Assembly: GCF_003096075.1 (NCBI RefSeq)
Contig: NZ_CP015449.1
Location: forward strand, 62,001-126,000
From: Dietzia lutea
Lineage (GTDB): Bacteria > Actinomycetota > Actinomycetes > Mycobacteriales > Mycobacteriaceae
Direction of reading: 5' to 3'
DNA length: 64,000 nt
A program made the translations under genes and the position numbers. Below, piece by piece: positions 44,777-53,173 of the stretch. Each line of letters opens with the position of its first letter. Position 1 is the stretch's first letter. The notes beneath the pieces were generated by a model. That model was not told where the DNA came from. It did not search any database and was given only the letters and a program-made list of their open reading frames with translations.

Positions 44777-45516
44777 CCGCGGCGCAGCTCGTCGGCCTGT
44801 TCGGCGTGTGGGCGGTCGCGGTCGTCTCGCCGGGACCCGACGTCGTCGTCGTCCTCCAGCGCGCCCTCGCCGGGCGGCGGCACGGCGTCGCCACCGCGCT
44901 GGGGATCGTCGCCGGCCTCACGGTGTGGCTCGGGGCCGCGTTCGCCGGCGTCGCCACGCTCGTGCGCGTGTACCCCCAGGTCATGACGGTCCTGCAGGTC
45001 GCGGGCGGCCTGCTGCTCGCCACGCTCGGCGTCCTCGGCCTGCGCGGGTGGTGGCGCTCCCGCAGCGCCCCCGCCGACCCCGCCCCGGCCACCGCCCCCG
45101 CCGACCAGCCCGCCCGCACCGCTCCCGCCCCCGCCCCCGCCCCGCAGAATCCGCTACCCGGAGGCGGGATCCGCTACCGCGATAGGAGTAGCGGATCCCG
45201 ACTCGGAGTAGCGGATCTCGTGCGGCGGGACGTCGCGCGCGGCCTGGCCACGAACCTCGCCAACCCCAAGGCCCTGGTGTTCTTCGGCGCCGTGCTCACG
45301 CCGTTCCTGCGCGACGAGGTCTCGGTGGCGTGGTCGGTGGCGCTCGTCGCGGGGATGCTCGCCGTGGCGCTCGCGTGGTTCGCCGGGCTCGCGATGGTCG
45401 CCTCACACCGGGCGGTCAACGAGCGGGTCGGGCGGCTGCTGCCGTGGGTCGACCTCGTGGCCAGCGCACTGTTCGTGGCGGTGGGGGTGGCGTTCGTCAT
45501 CGCGGCGCTCGTCTGA
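44773..45516 (+). CDS. LysE-family translocator
   Basis: A 247-residue amino-acid exporter-like protein with the family start GLFGVWAVAVVSPGPDVVVVLQRALAGRR and helices to the C-terminus. GTG start overlapping the ogt stop (GTGA). The central loop (residues 98-155) is an Ala/Pro-rich linker followed by LPGGGIRYRDRSSGSRLG, which is encoded by a repeat cluster spaced at exactly 20 bp (45149-45216). This loop is longer than in ordinary LysE/RhtB proteins (about 205-220 residues). Confidence 0.82.
   Translation: MTAAQLVGLFGVWAVAVVSPGPDVVVVLQRALAGRRHGVATALGIVAGLTVWLGAAFAGVATLVRVYPQVMTVLQVAGGLLLATLGVLGLRGWWRSRSAPADPAPATAPADQPARTAPAPAPAPQNPLPGGGIRYRDRSSGSRLGVADLVRRDVARGLATNLANPKALVFFGAVLTPFLRDEVSVAWSVALVAGMLAVALAWFAGLAMVASHRAVNERVGRLLPWVDLVASALFVAVGVAFVIAALV
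45149..45216. repeat. 20-bp-spaced inverted repeat cluster inside the lysE-like gene
   Basis: ATCCGCTA occurs at 45149 and 45169, and its complement TAGCGGAT at 45189 and 45209: four 8-bp units spaced exactly 20 bp apart, two in each direction. The whole block stays in frame with the coding sequence and lies in the cytoplasmic loop of the protein. Confidence 0.85.
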
Positions 45517-45540
45517 GACCCGCGGGTTAGGTTGCTGCTC

Positions 45541-46728
45541 ATGGATTCTCCGGTCGACCGCCGCAGCTGGGTGACCGCCGCGCTCGCGGTGTTCGCGGTG
45601 GGCTGGGGCGCCAACCAGTTCGCGCCGCTGCTCAATCTCTACCGCGCGGAGCAGGGGCTCTCGCAGTCCAGCGTCACCGCGATCTTCAGCGTCTACATCG
45701 TCGGGCTGCTGCCGACTCTGCTGGTCGCCGGCCGGTGGTCCGACCGCAACGGCCGCCGCGTCCTCATGCGGCCGGTCCTCGTACTCTCCCTGCTCGCGAC
45801 CGTGGCCATGCTCCTCGGCCCGCAGCATGAGCTGTGGCTGTACCTCGGCCGGTTCCTCGCCGGCCTCGCGTCGGGTGCGGCGTTCGGCGCCGGCAGCGCG
45901 TGGGTGCGCGAACTGTCCGCCGGCGCCCCGCCCGGCACCGGTGCCCGCCGCGCCGCCATCGCCCTGACCGGCGGGTTCGGGCTCAGCGGCCTCGCGGCCG
46001 GGGTGGTCGGCGAGTTCGCCCCCGCGCCGCTGCTCTCGGCGTACCTGCCGCATCTGGTCCTGGGCACGGTCGCGCTGGTCGCGGCCTGGAACGCCGCCGA
46101 TCCCTACGTGCCGCGTCCCCGCGGCGGGACCGAGTCGACGCCGCTCATCCCCGCCACCGCCGTGTCGCGCAGGTTCCTGCTGGGCGTCGCGCCGTGGGCC
46201 CCGCTCGTGTTCGGCTGCGCGAGCATGTCGTTCGCGGTGCTCGCCGACCTGCTCGGGGGCGACGCCGGCGGCCGGCCCACCCTGTACGCGGGCGTCATGG
46301 TGGGCGTGACCCTCGGTTCGGGCGTGCTCATCCAGCCGGCCATCCGTCGCCTCGCCGCGAACTCCGTGCCGTCGCGTCCGCCGATCGCCGGTCTCGCGGC
46401 GGCGTGCGCGGGCATGGCGGCGGGCGCGCTGCTGGCCGCCTCCCCGGGCCTGCCCGGCCGGGCGCTGTGGCTCGTGCCCGTCGCGGTGCTGCTGGGCATC
46501 GGCTACGGCACGCTGCTCGTGGCGGGGCTGGTCGAGGTGGAGTTCCAGTCGGGTCCCCGCGACCACGCCGGGCTCGTCGCCGTGTTCTACGTCCTGGCGT
46601 ATCTCGGCATGGGCACGCCGTACGTCCTCGCCGAGCTGTCCCGGTTCGGCGGGCCGGTCCCGTGGATCGCGGGGCTCGCGGTGGTGTGCGCCCTGCTCAT
46701 CCCGGTCACGGCCCGCCGCCTCCGCTAG
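45541..46728 (+). CDS. MFS transporter
   Basis: A 395-residue, 12-helix major facilitator with the motif A-like GRWSDRNGRRVLM between helices 2 and 3 and RFLAGLASGAAFGAG in helix 4. The ATG at 45541 is preferred over an in-frame TTG three codons upstream. Substrate unknown. Its stop codon lies in a 16-bp tandem repeat shared with the stop of the convergent ppc gene. Confidence 0.8.
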   Translation: MDSPVDRRSWVTAALAVFAVGWGANQFAPLLNLYRAEQGLSQSSVTAIFSVYIVGLLPTLLVAGRWSDRNGRRVLMRPVLVLSLLATVAMLLGPQHELWLYLGRFLAGLASGAAFGAGSAWVRELSAGAPPGTGARRAAIALTGGFGLSGLAAGVVGEFAPAPLLSAYLPHLVLGTVALVAAWNAADPYVPRPRGGTESTPLIPATAVSRRFLLGVAPWAPLVFGCASMSFAVLADLLGGDAGGRPTLYAGVMVGVTLGSGVLIQPAIRRLAANSVPSRPPIAGLAAACAGMAAGALLAASPGLPGRALWLVPVAVLLGIGYGTLLVAGLVEVEFQSGPRDHAGLVAVFYVLAYLGMGTPYVLAELSRFGGPVPWIAGLAVVCALLIPVTARRLR

Positions 46729-46762
46729 CCGCCGCCTCCGCTAGCTGCCCCCTCCTCTAGCC
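46715..46762. repeat. three tandem 16-bp repeats covering two convergent stop codons
   Basis: GCCGCCTCCGCTAGCC (46715-46730), then a near copy (46731-46746) and a diverged copy (46747-46762). Each holds a CTAG; the first provides the MFS stop and the third the ppc stop on the other strand. Confidence 0.75.
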
Positions 46763-49642
46763 CGAGTTGCGCAGGGCCGTGGCCAGGCCGTTCATCGTCA
46801 GCTGGATGCCGGTGCGCACGGCCGGGTCCTCGTCGCCCGCGCGGTAGCGGCGCAGCAGTTCGACCTGCAGTACGTTGAGCGGCTCGAGGTACGGGAAGCG
46901 GTTGCGCACCGAGCGGGCGAGCGCCGGGTTGTCGTCGAGCAGCGTCTCCTGCCTGGTGATCGCCAGCAGCATCTCGCGGGTGAGCTCGAATTCGTCGGCG
47001 ATCACCCCGTGGATCCGCCGACCCACCTCCGCGTCGGGCACGAGTTCGGCGTAGCGGCCGGCCAGGCCCATGTCCGCCTTGGCCATCACCTGCGCCATGT
47101 TGGACAGAGTCGAGCGCAGGAACGGCCAGTCGTCGTACAGCCGCCGTAGCGTGGCCAGTCGCTCGTCGGCCGCGTCCTCGCCGCGCTCGTGGATCCACGT
47201 CCGCAGGGCGGTGCCCACGCCGAACCACCCCGGAAGCATGACCCGCGACTGCGACCACGACAGCACCCACGGGATCGCCCGCAGGTCCTCGACCGACGAC
47301 GTCTGCTTGCGTGAGGACGGTCGCGAGCCGATGTTGAGCTCGCCGATCTCGGCGACCGGCGTGGAGGTGGTGAAGTACTCGATGAACCCCGGATCCTCGT
47401 GGACGAGCGACGCGTACGCCTCCCGGCCGAGCGTCGCGAGTTCGGCCATCACGCCGTAGGCCTCCTCCGCGCGGTCGCCGAGGCCCTCGACGTCGAGCAG
47501 GGACGCCTCGAGCGTCGCCGCGACCAGCGCCTCGAGGTTGCGCCGCGCCCGCCGCGGCTCGGAGTACTTGGCGGAGATGACCTCGCCCTGCTCGGTGATC
47601 CGCAGCGCTCCCTGCACGGCGCCCGGCGGCTGGGCCAGGATCGCCTCGTAGGAGTTCCCGCCGCCGCGCCCGACCGCACCACCGCGGCCGTGGAAGTAGC
47701 GCAGGTGGACGCCGGCGCGGTCCGCGGCCTCCACGAGATCGCGTTCGGCCTGGTAGAGCGCCCAGTTCGCGGCGAGGTAGCCGCCGTCTTTGTTGGAGTC
47801 CGAGTAGCCGAGCATCACCTCGAGCACGTCCCCCTGGGCGCGGATGAGCGCGCGGAACTGCGGGATCGCCAGGGCGGCGTCGAGGATGCCCGGCCCGGCG
47901 GCGAGGTCGTCGATGGTCTCCAGCAGCGGGATGAGCCGCACGCTCGACCGAGGCTCGTCCGGGTCGCCGGAGAACAGCCCCACCTCGCGCAGCAGCACGG
48001 CCGGTTCGAGCAGGTCGGACACGGACCCGCACATCGACACGATGTAGTGCGGCACCACGTCCGCGCCCAGCAGGTCCACGGCCGCGGCGGCCGCCCGCAT
48101 CACTCCGAGTTCCTTCTCGGCCAGCTCGGACAGCTCCGCGCGCGGCCCGAGCAGCGGCCGGTCGTGCGAGAGCTCCCGAAGCAGCAGCTCCACGCGCGCG
48201 TCCTCGTCGAGCGCCGCGTAGTCCTCGCTCACGCCGGCCATCGCGAACAGCTCGGTGAGCACCTCCTCGTGCGACTCGGAGTTCTGCCGCATGTCCAGGG
48301 CCTGCAGGTGGAATCCGAACGTGCGCACCGCCCACCGCAGGTCCCGCAGCCTCGGGGTACGCAGCATCTCGGCCCCACACTCCCCGAGAGTCGCGTCGAT
48401 GACCTCCAGATCAGCGAGCATCTGGGCCGGGGAGGTGTAGGCCTTGTCGTCGTCGTGGTCGCGGTTGTCGCCGTGGGCGGCGCCCGGCGCCGATCCGGGT
48501 GACGACGACGAGGTGGTCTCCCGCGCGGCGAGGCGACGCCGGACCACACTCACGGCGCGGCGGAAGGGCACGTCCTTCCGGGCGGCGGCGAGCTCGCCCT
48601 CCTCCTCCCCGAGGGAGTCCGCGAGGTCACGCAGCTCGGTGGGCACGTCCACGACGCGCCGGGACAGGGACAGCTCCCGCTCGAGCATCCGCAGCTGGTG
48701 GGCGTAGTGCTGGTGCAGCAGCGCGGCGGCCTGCTCGGTGGCGAAGCGGACGACGTCGCCGGTGACATACGGGTTGCCGTCGCGGTCGCCGCCGATCCAC
48801 GACCCGGGCCGCACGACGGGCCGGTCGCCGCACCCCAGGCGCTCGGCGATCTCCGCGTTGAGCGGCGGGATCACGTCCATGAGCGTGGCCTCGTGATACT
48901 GCAGGCCGCCCAGGACCTCGTCCTCGATGCGGGGGCGCTGGCTGCGGATGATCGCGGTCTGCCACAGGGTGAGTACCTGGCGGCGGATGTCGGTCTCGAC
49001 CTCGGCCAGCTCGGCCTCGGTGACGCGGTCCTGTGGCCCGGTCCGCAGGGCGTCGCGGCGGCGCATGAGGTCGAGCACGCGGCGGGTGATGTCGAAGACC
49101 GACCGGCGGCGCGTCTCGGTGGGGTGCGCGGTGAGCACGGGGACCACCCGGGCGGTGGACCGGACCGTCTCGAGCTTGTCGGCGGCCGGCTCGGTCTCGG
49201 CCAGGCGTGCCCAGGTGGCCTCGAGGTCCCCGTCGGGCGGCGGCGAGCCGGCGGCCGTGTGGATCCGGCGGCGCCGCTCCTGGTGGAGGTCCTCGGCGAC
49301 GTTGGCCAGCAGGGCGAACAGCGAGAACGCGCGGATGACGGGGATCACCTCGGCGGCGGGCACGTCGGTGAACAGGGCGGCGACCTCGTCGCGGTCCGCC
49401 TCCGAGCGGCGGACGGCGAACGCGGTGCGCCGTGCGGTCTCCACCAGATCGAAGATCCGCTGGCCGGCCTGCTCACGCACCGTGTCACCGAGCAGTGCCC
49501 CGAGGAACCGGACGTCATCGCGCAAGGGGCGGACGGCGTCCTCGAGTGGGTCGACGCCGTCGGGCGTGAGGTGATCGACGTCGGGCTGGTCTGCGCTCGG
49601 CTGCTCGGTCGGGCGCTGGTCGGACTGGGTGGTGTCGGCCAT
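46757..49642 (-). CDS. ppc: phosphoenolpyruvate carboxylase
   Basis: A 961-residue enzyme carboxylating phosphoenolpyruvate to oxaloacetate, replenishing the TCA cycle. Signatures: [15 protein letters not shown] with the catalytic His near residue 175, [46 protein letters not shown] and the C-terminal [12 protein letters not shown]. Length is close to the usual 900-930, with about 40 extra acidic residues at the N-terminus. The ATG at 49642 begins the family-like region; the frame continues upstream but without PEPC character. Monocistronic and divergent from a DUF4870 gene. Confidence 0.97.
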   Translation of the reverse strand: MADTTQSDQRPTEQPSADQPDVDHLTPDGVDPLEDAVRPLRDDVRFLGALLGDTVREQAGQRIFDLVETARRTAFAVRRSEADRDEVAALFTDVPAAEVIPVIRAFSLFALLANVAEDLHQERRRRIHTAAGSPPPDGDLEATWARLAETEPAADKLETVRSTARVVPVLTAHPTETRRRSVFDITRRVLDLMRRRDALRTGPQDRVTEAELAEVETDIRRQVLTLWQTAIIRSQRPRIEDEVLGGLQYHEATLMDVIPPLNAEIAERLGCGDRPVVRPGSWIGGDRDGNPYVTGDVVRFATEQAAALLHQHYAHQLRMLERELSLSRRVVDVPTELRDLADSLGEEEGELAAARKDVPFRRAVSVVRRRLAARETTSSSSPGSAPGAAHGDNRDHDDDKAYTSPAQMLADLEVIDATLGECGAEMLRTPRLRDLRWAVRTFGFHLQALDMRQNSESHEEVLTELFAMAGVSEDYAALDEDARVELLLRELSHDRPLLGPRAELSELAEKELGVMRAAAAAVDLLGADVVPHYIVSMCGSVSDLLEPAVLLREVGLFSGDPDEPRSSVRLIPLLETIDDLAAGPGILDAALAIPQFRALIRAQGDVLEVMLGYSDSNKDGGYLAANWALYQAERDLVEAADRAGVHLRYFHGRGGAVGRGGGNSYEAILAQPPGAVQGALRITEQGEVISAKYSEPRRARRNLEALVAATLEASLLDVEGLGDRAEEAYGVMAELATLGREAYASLVHEDPGFIEYFTTSTPVAEIGELNIGSRPSSRKQTSSVEDLRAIPWVLSWSQSRVMLPGWFGVGTALRTWIHERGEDAADERLATLRRLYDDWPFLRSTLSNMAQVMAKADMGLAGRYAELVPDAEVGRRIHGVIADEFELTREMLLAITRQETLLDDNPALARSVRNRFPYLEPLNVLQVELLRRYRAGDEDPAVRTGIQLTMNGLATALRNSG

Positions 49643-49750
49643 GTCCGCCACACTAGGCGCGGGATATGACAGGCGCGTGAAACCTGGCCCGCGCGGAAAC
49701 CGGGGAGATCCCCGATGCGCTCTCGCCGCGCTTCGAGGACACTGGGGACT

Positions 49751-50167
49751 ATGACCCAGCAGCCCGGATTCCCCCAGTACGGCGACCACCGGTACGGCCA
49801 GCCTCCCGTGGCCGGCCCCGACGACCGCACCCCCGCGGCCCTGGCCCACGCGTCGAGCCTCATCGCGATGGCGCTGTCGGCCGGCTGGCTGTCGTTCGTC
49901 GGCCCACTGGTGATGTGGCTGATCTACAAGGATCGCAGCCCGTTCGTCCGCCAGGCCGCCGCCGGATCGTTCAACTTCAACCTCGGCCTGTGGATCATGA
50001 GCATCGTGGGCTGGATCTGCATCTTCACGGTGATCGGACTCCCGCTCGGCCTCATCCTGCTGGCGGTGTCGTTCCTCGCGCAGATCATCGGCCACGTCAT
50101 CGGCACCCTCCGTGCGCTCAAGGGTCGGACGATCAACTACCCGTTCCAGCTCAAGGTCTTGCGCTAG
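49751..50167 (+). CDS. DUF4870-domain membrane protein
   Basis: A 138-residue protein with a Gln/Pro-rich N-terminus (1-27) and the DUF4870 fold: [43 protein letters not shown] and three to four membrane helices. The function of this family is unknown. Monocistronic, 108 bp from the divergent ppc start. Confidence 0.85.
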   Translation: MTQQPGFPQYGDHRYGQPPVAGPDDRTPAALAHASSLIAMALSAGWLSFVGPLVMWLIYKDRSPFVRQAAAGSFNFNLGLWIMSIVGWICIFTVIGLPLGLILLAVSFLAQIIGHVIGTLRALKGRTINYPFQLKVLR

Positions 50168-50260
50168 ATTCCTGTCCTGCTTTCAGCGCCGCACCGGATA
50201 GCGCCGCGGGCGCCGCAGTCGGACGGTGCCGGGTCTGGCCGGTGACGATTCCGCGTGCGT

Positions 50261-50632
50261 TCACATCCATTTGACGCCGTCGTGTTCGTGTTCGCGGACC
50301 CGGTACTTGATCATTCTGGTGAGTAGCTGGCGCGGTGGTGGGGTGCCGTATGGCAGTGCGATGGTGCCTGTGCCGGTGCGGTACTGGGTGAGCTCGGCCT
50401 CGAAAGCAGCTCGGGTGGACGGGGTGAAGGCGACGCTGGCGTGGCCCTTGTGTCCGCTGAACATGAACAAGATGACGCCGTCGCGATGGACGCAGGCCGG
50501 GTGGCCCCACTTGATCTGCTCGACTGCATCCGGAACGACTTCGCGGCTCAAGGAGCGGAGTTCGCTGAGAAGGGCACGGCCGAGCGGTGGTGCTGCGTTG
50601 ATGTACTCGTCGACGGTCGCTGGCTTCGACAT
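50261..50632 (-). CDS. DUF1801-domain protein (YdhG-like)
   Basis: A 123-residue single-domain protein: MSKPATVDEYINAAPP, EQIKWGHPACVHRDGVILFMFSGHKGHASVAF, typical of the DUF1801 fold related to frataxin-like iron chaperones. The start at 50632 was chosen because the family begins here; upstream in-frame sequence is low complexity. It marks the left edge of a region whose base composition and codon use are less GC-biased. Confidence 0.75.
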   Translation of the reverse strand: MSKPATVDEYINAAPPLGRALLSELRSLSREVVPDAVEQIKWGHPACVHRDGVILFMFSGHKGHASVAFTPSTRAAFEAELTQYRTGTGTIALPYGTPPPRQLLTRMIKYRVREHEHDGVKWM

Positions 50633-50988
50633 CGTCTCTCGCTCGATTCTCTTAGCCCCGGGTTGCGAGGTGGGCGGTGTTGAAGAAGGTATCCGAGGCG
50701 GAAATGAGGGTGGGTTGGTCTCGGCTGATGAATTGCTCGTTGCCCGAAGCGTAGTGAAAAACAACCGACCCGCCGAGTCTCGTCAGCGTCATCTTCGCTT
50801 ACGCGGATCGGCCGGAGCGGGCTGTCATGCGCACCGACCCGACCTAGTTTCGTTGGGGTACACCCGTGCGGGACGAGGGCGACCTCGCCAGCGCCCCTGT
50901 GCCACAGGGTCCAAACTGGTATTTATGGAACGTCGTCTCGTGGGGTCTAGGGTGTATTGATACAGATTCCGGGCGAAAGGGTCTTTCG
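50633..50988. other. intergenic region before the serine recombinase
   Basis: No convincing gene is present in these 356 bases. A 12-bp palindrome TGTAT-TG-ATACA (50953-50964) lies 24 bp upstream of the recombinase ATG, in a position suited to an operator or a recombination half-site. AAAGGG precedes the ATG. Confidence 0.4.
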
Positions 50989-51786
50989 ATGGCTGATCGG
51001 GTCGGGACGTTGTTGAACCGCTCGGGTGACGGTGGCGAGGAGGTGTTCATCGTCAGCCGCGGGAAGGTTCGGACTCGGTTCCGTCGCCGGGACGAGTTGG
51101 ACTGGAGCTTGCGGGTGGAGTCGACAGACTCGGAGAACATCGTCGAAGGAGAGCCAGGGCCGACTGCGAAGCCGACTCGCAGGTCCTCGCGTCCGCGCGG
51201 TCAGCGGGTGGCGTACGTGCGGGTCTCGGCCGCGGATCAGAACGAGGCGCGTCAGCTTGAGGCGGTGGGGGAGTGCGACCGGGTCTATATCGAAAAACAG
51301 TCGGCTCGCTCGCGTGCCGATCGTGTGAAGCTCGCTGAGTGCATCGGGTACCTGCGTGACGGTGACGAGCTGGTAGTTGCGTCGATGGACCGGCTCGCCA
51401 GATCCCTGGTCGATCTCAAGCAGATCGTTGGCGAGATCACCGCCAAGGGAGCCAGTGTGGAGTTCGTCCACGAACGGGCCACCTATGCCGCCGGCGCCCA
51501 GGATCCCCGCGCGGATCTGATGCTCTCGCTGCTCGGGGCGTTCGCAGAGTTCGAGCGGGCCATCATTCGCGAACGCCAGGCTGAGGGCATTGCCATCGCC
51601 AAGGCGAAGGGCAAGTACAAGGGACGCAAACGCGTCCTGACCGACGAGCAGGTCGACAGGGCCCGCGCCCGCATCGAAGCGGGGGAGGGGCCGTCGGCAA
51701 TCGCCCGAGACCTCGGAGTGGGCCGATCGACGCTCTATCGGGCTCTCCAGAGAGCTGGCGAAGGGGCCACTCGTGTAACGCCGTAG
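50989..51786 (+). CDS. serine recombinase (resolvase/invertase family)
   Basis: A 265-residue site-specific recombinase. Residues 1-72 are a non-catalytic N-terminal extension; the catalytic domain starts with VAYVRVSAADQNEARQLE (nucleophile Ser near residue 80), and includes ELVVASMDRLARSL, the arginine cluster and LLGAFAEFERAIIRERQ. A C-terminal helix-turn-helix follows (GPSAIARDLGVGRSTLYRAL). The fold fits Tn3-type resolvases and invertases, but the N-terminal extension is atypical. No transposase lies beside it. Confidence 0.85.
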   Translation: MADRVGTLLNRSGDGGEEVFIVSRGKVRTRFRRRDELDWSLRVESTDSENIVEGEPGPTAKPTRRSSRPRGQRVAYVRVSAADQNEARQLEAVGECDRVYIEKQSARSRADRVKLAECIGYLRDGDELVVASMDRLARSLVDLKQIVGEITAKGASVEFVHERATYAAGAQDPRADLMLSLLGAFAEFERAIIRERQAEGIAIAKAKGKYKGRKRVLTDEQVDRARARIEAGEGPSAIARDLGVGRSTLYRALQRAGEGATRVTP

Positions 51787-51823
51787 CTAATCTGCTGGGA
51801 AGGGCGCGAAGTGTCGGAGAGCT

Positions 51824-52459
51824 TTACGACTCCGAAATCATGCGTACAAGCAGTTCTGCGCTCTCCGACCCCAGCGCGCCTGAGACAGCGGTGCTCAACG
51901 CATTGAGCTGAGCCCTGACCCACTCAAGGCCACGCCTTGGTCCGCGGCTCTCGATCGCCCCAATTTCCTCGAGCAGATCTTGCTTCTCGTCCGCCGGCAG
52001 GTCAGCGTCTTCAACGTGATTCCGGAACTGGCTCAGCGCCGCGAGGATGTCCTCTACCGACACCTTAGAGCCGATATGGACTGTCATCGAGTGGCCCTGT
52101 CCGCCAATCGCCTGATTCCCAATATGCTGGGTTCCATAGTTGTCAGCCGAAACGTTCATAGTCGTCATTCCTCCGGAAAGTTGAACCTGGTCGAGACTCA
52201 TCTGGTTTCTGAGGAGTCGCTGGCCCGCTGCGGTCAGACGCGCTCGGATCATTGATCCACCCCAGGCTTTGTTCCCCTCGAGGTAGCCGCCTGACTCGAG
52301 TTCCTCGACTGCCAGACTGACCTCTCGCGCGGAGAGCGACCCGGTGAAGTCCGCAGCGCCCTCACTTTTCATTAGCGCTTCTGGGGATGTCTCGGGATGG
52401 GCCGCCAGCCACTCCAGGACCCGCCTTTGCGCAAGTGAAGAGCGGTAGCTCTCGCGCAT
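51824..52459 (-). CDS. winged-helix protein with glycine-rich strand segment (3' part of a probably frameshifted gene)
   Basis: A 211-residue frame with a winged-helix-like N-terminal half (LAQRRVLEWLAAHPETSPEALM to AAGQRLLRN), then a Gly/Asn/Gln-rich beta segment around YGTQHIGNQAIGGQGHSMTV (residues about 108-127) and a helical C-terminus. Such HTH plus glycine-rich segment proteins occur in mobile and defence-related regions, function unknown. The upstream frame 52362-52655 encodes a second winged-helix module ending exactly where this one starts, and both together make 277 codons plus one base. A single-base insertion is therefore likely. Confidence 0.6.
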   Translation of the reverse strand: MRESYRSSLAQRRVLEWLAAHPETSPEALMKSEGAADFTGSLSAREVSLAVEELESGGYLEGNKAWGGSMIRARLTAAGQRLLRNQMSLDQVQLSGGMTTMNVSADNYGTQHIGNQAIGGQGHSMTVHIGSKVSVEDILAALSQFRNHVEDADLPADEKQDLLEEIGAIESRGPRRGLEWVRAQLNALSTAVSGALGSESAELLVRMISES

Positions 52460-52655
52460 CCGGTTGGCTTCTACACGGCCACGCGTAGTCTAGGGACAGG
52501 GTGGCGTGGACTAGATCGGCTAGTTGAAGCTCGCTGTAAACAGTCTCCGCGAGTGAAGGGGGAACCACTTCGTGAGGAAGCGTGCTGGCTTGCTGTCCTG
52601 GCTGGTCGATTAACCACCGGAGTACCCGCTCTGCGTTGAACGTCATTCCAGGCAT
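52362..52655 (-). pseudogene. 5' part of the frameshifted winged-helix gene
   Basis: A strong GGAGAAGGAG ribosome-binding site precedes ATG 52655. The product starts MPGMTFNAERVLRWLIDQPG and is winged-helix-like to about SLDYAW (52480); after that the frame gives Cys/Arg-rich sequence. Skipping one base near 52470 would read WPVEANRM and run into the downstream frame. The overlapping tail (52362-52459) is probably not functional protein. The 298 bases between 52656 and the erm leader contain nothing I can support as a gene. Confidence 0.5.
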
Positions 52656-52965
52656 CTTGCATCTCCTTCTCCGTGGGGAGTGACTGCACGGCGGCCAGGC
52701 GGGGGTCCCGGCCGTTCTGGTCACTGTGTCATCCGGGTACGACACCAAATCCCTGCTAAGTCGATCCGCACAGCAGCCTTGTGTCGAGACGACTTGGTGA
52801 GTGGCCGCCAACGCAAGTCCAGCGAGCAGGCGCGAAATGGACATGCGCGCGGGTGGTCAACTGAGGTCTCGCAAAGCTGTAGGTAGAAGAGACGGCAAGG
52901 CCGGTCGTGTTGTCCGTTTGGCGCCGACCGTGGACACGCCGACGGATGCTGCTATGTTCTCGTTC

Positions 52966-53031
52966 ATGGGCAATTTGATTTGCGGGTTCGCTGCGGCGTA
53001 CTCGCTTGCTGTTCGCGACCGCCGCGCCTGA
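52966..53031 (+). CDS. candidate erm leader peptide
   Basis: ATG 52966 opens a 21-codon frame ending in LAVRDRRA; an upstream in-frame ATG at 52954 would add four residues. The RDR segment is an Arg-x-Arg motif of the kind at which macrolide-bound ribosomes stall in known Erm leader peptides. Its TGA falls in the loop of the first attenuator hairpin, 143 bp before the erm ATG. The assignment rests on position and motif. Confidence 0.6.
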   Translation: MGNLICGFAAAYSLAVRDRRA

Positions 53032-53062
53032 CGGCGCGCTTCGCTGAACGCTTTAGCGCGTC
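53023..53062 (+). promoter_or_regulatory. candidate translational attenuator of the erm gene
   Basis: CGCGCC (53023-53028) pairs with GGCGCG (53033-53038). The overlapping segment CGCGCT (53035-53040) can instead pair with AGCGCG at 53055-53060. An identical AGCGCG also occurs at 53165-53170, and CGCGCTTC (53035-53042) can pair with GGAGCGCG (53163-53170), covering the erm ribosome-binding site. These pairings exclude one another. Confidence 0.55.
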
Positions 53063-53173
53063 GTCCGTCCGAGAGACCTCATGCGTTTCGGAACGGCACC
53101 TCTGCGTACCCACTTTCTCGGTCTTGACCTGCCTGTTCTCGAGGCGCTCCCGTTCAATTCTTGGAGCGCGATC

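Noticed and set aside
49643-50095. Upstream extension of the ppc frame
   Set aside because: The added 151 residues lack PEPC similarity and overlap the divergent DUF4870 gene; ATG 49642 is a better start.
53081-53173. N-terminal extension of the Erm-type protein from ATG 53081
   Set aside because: Erm proteins begin shortly before the GRHELGQNFL motif, and a ribosome-binding site precedes ATG 53174. The segment is better explained as part of the leader region.
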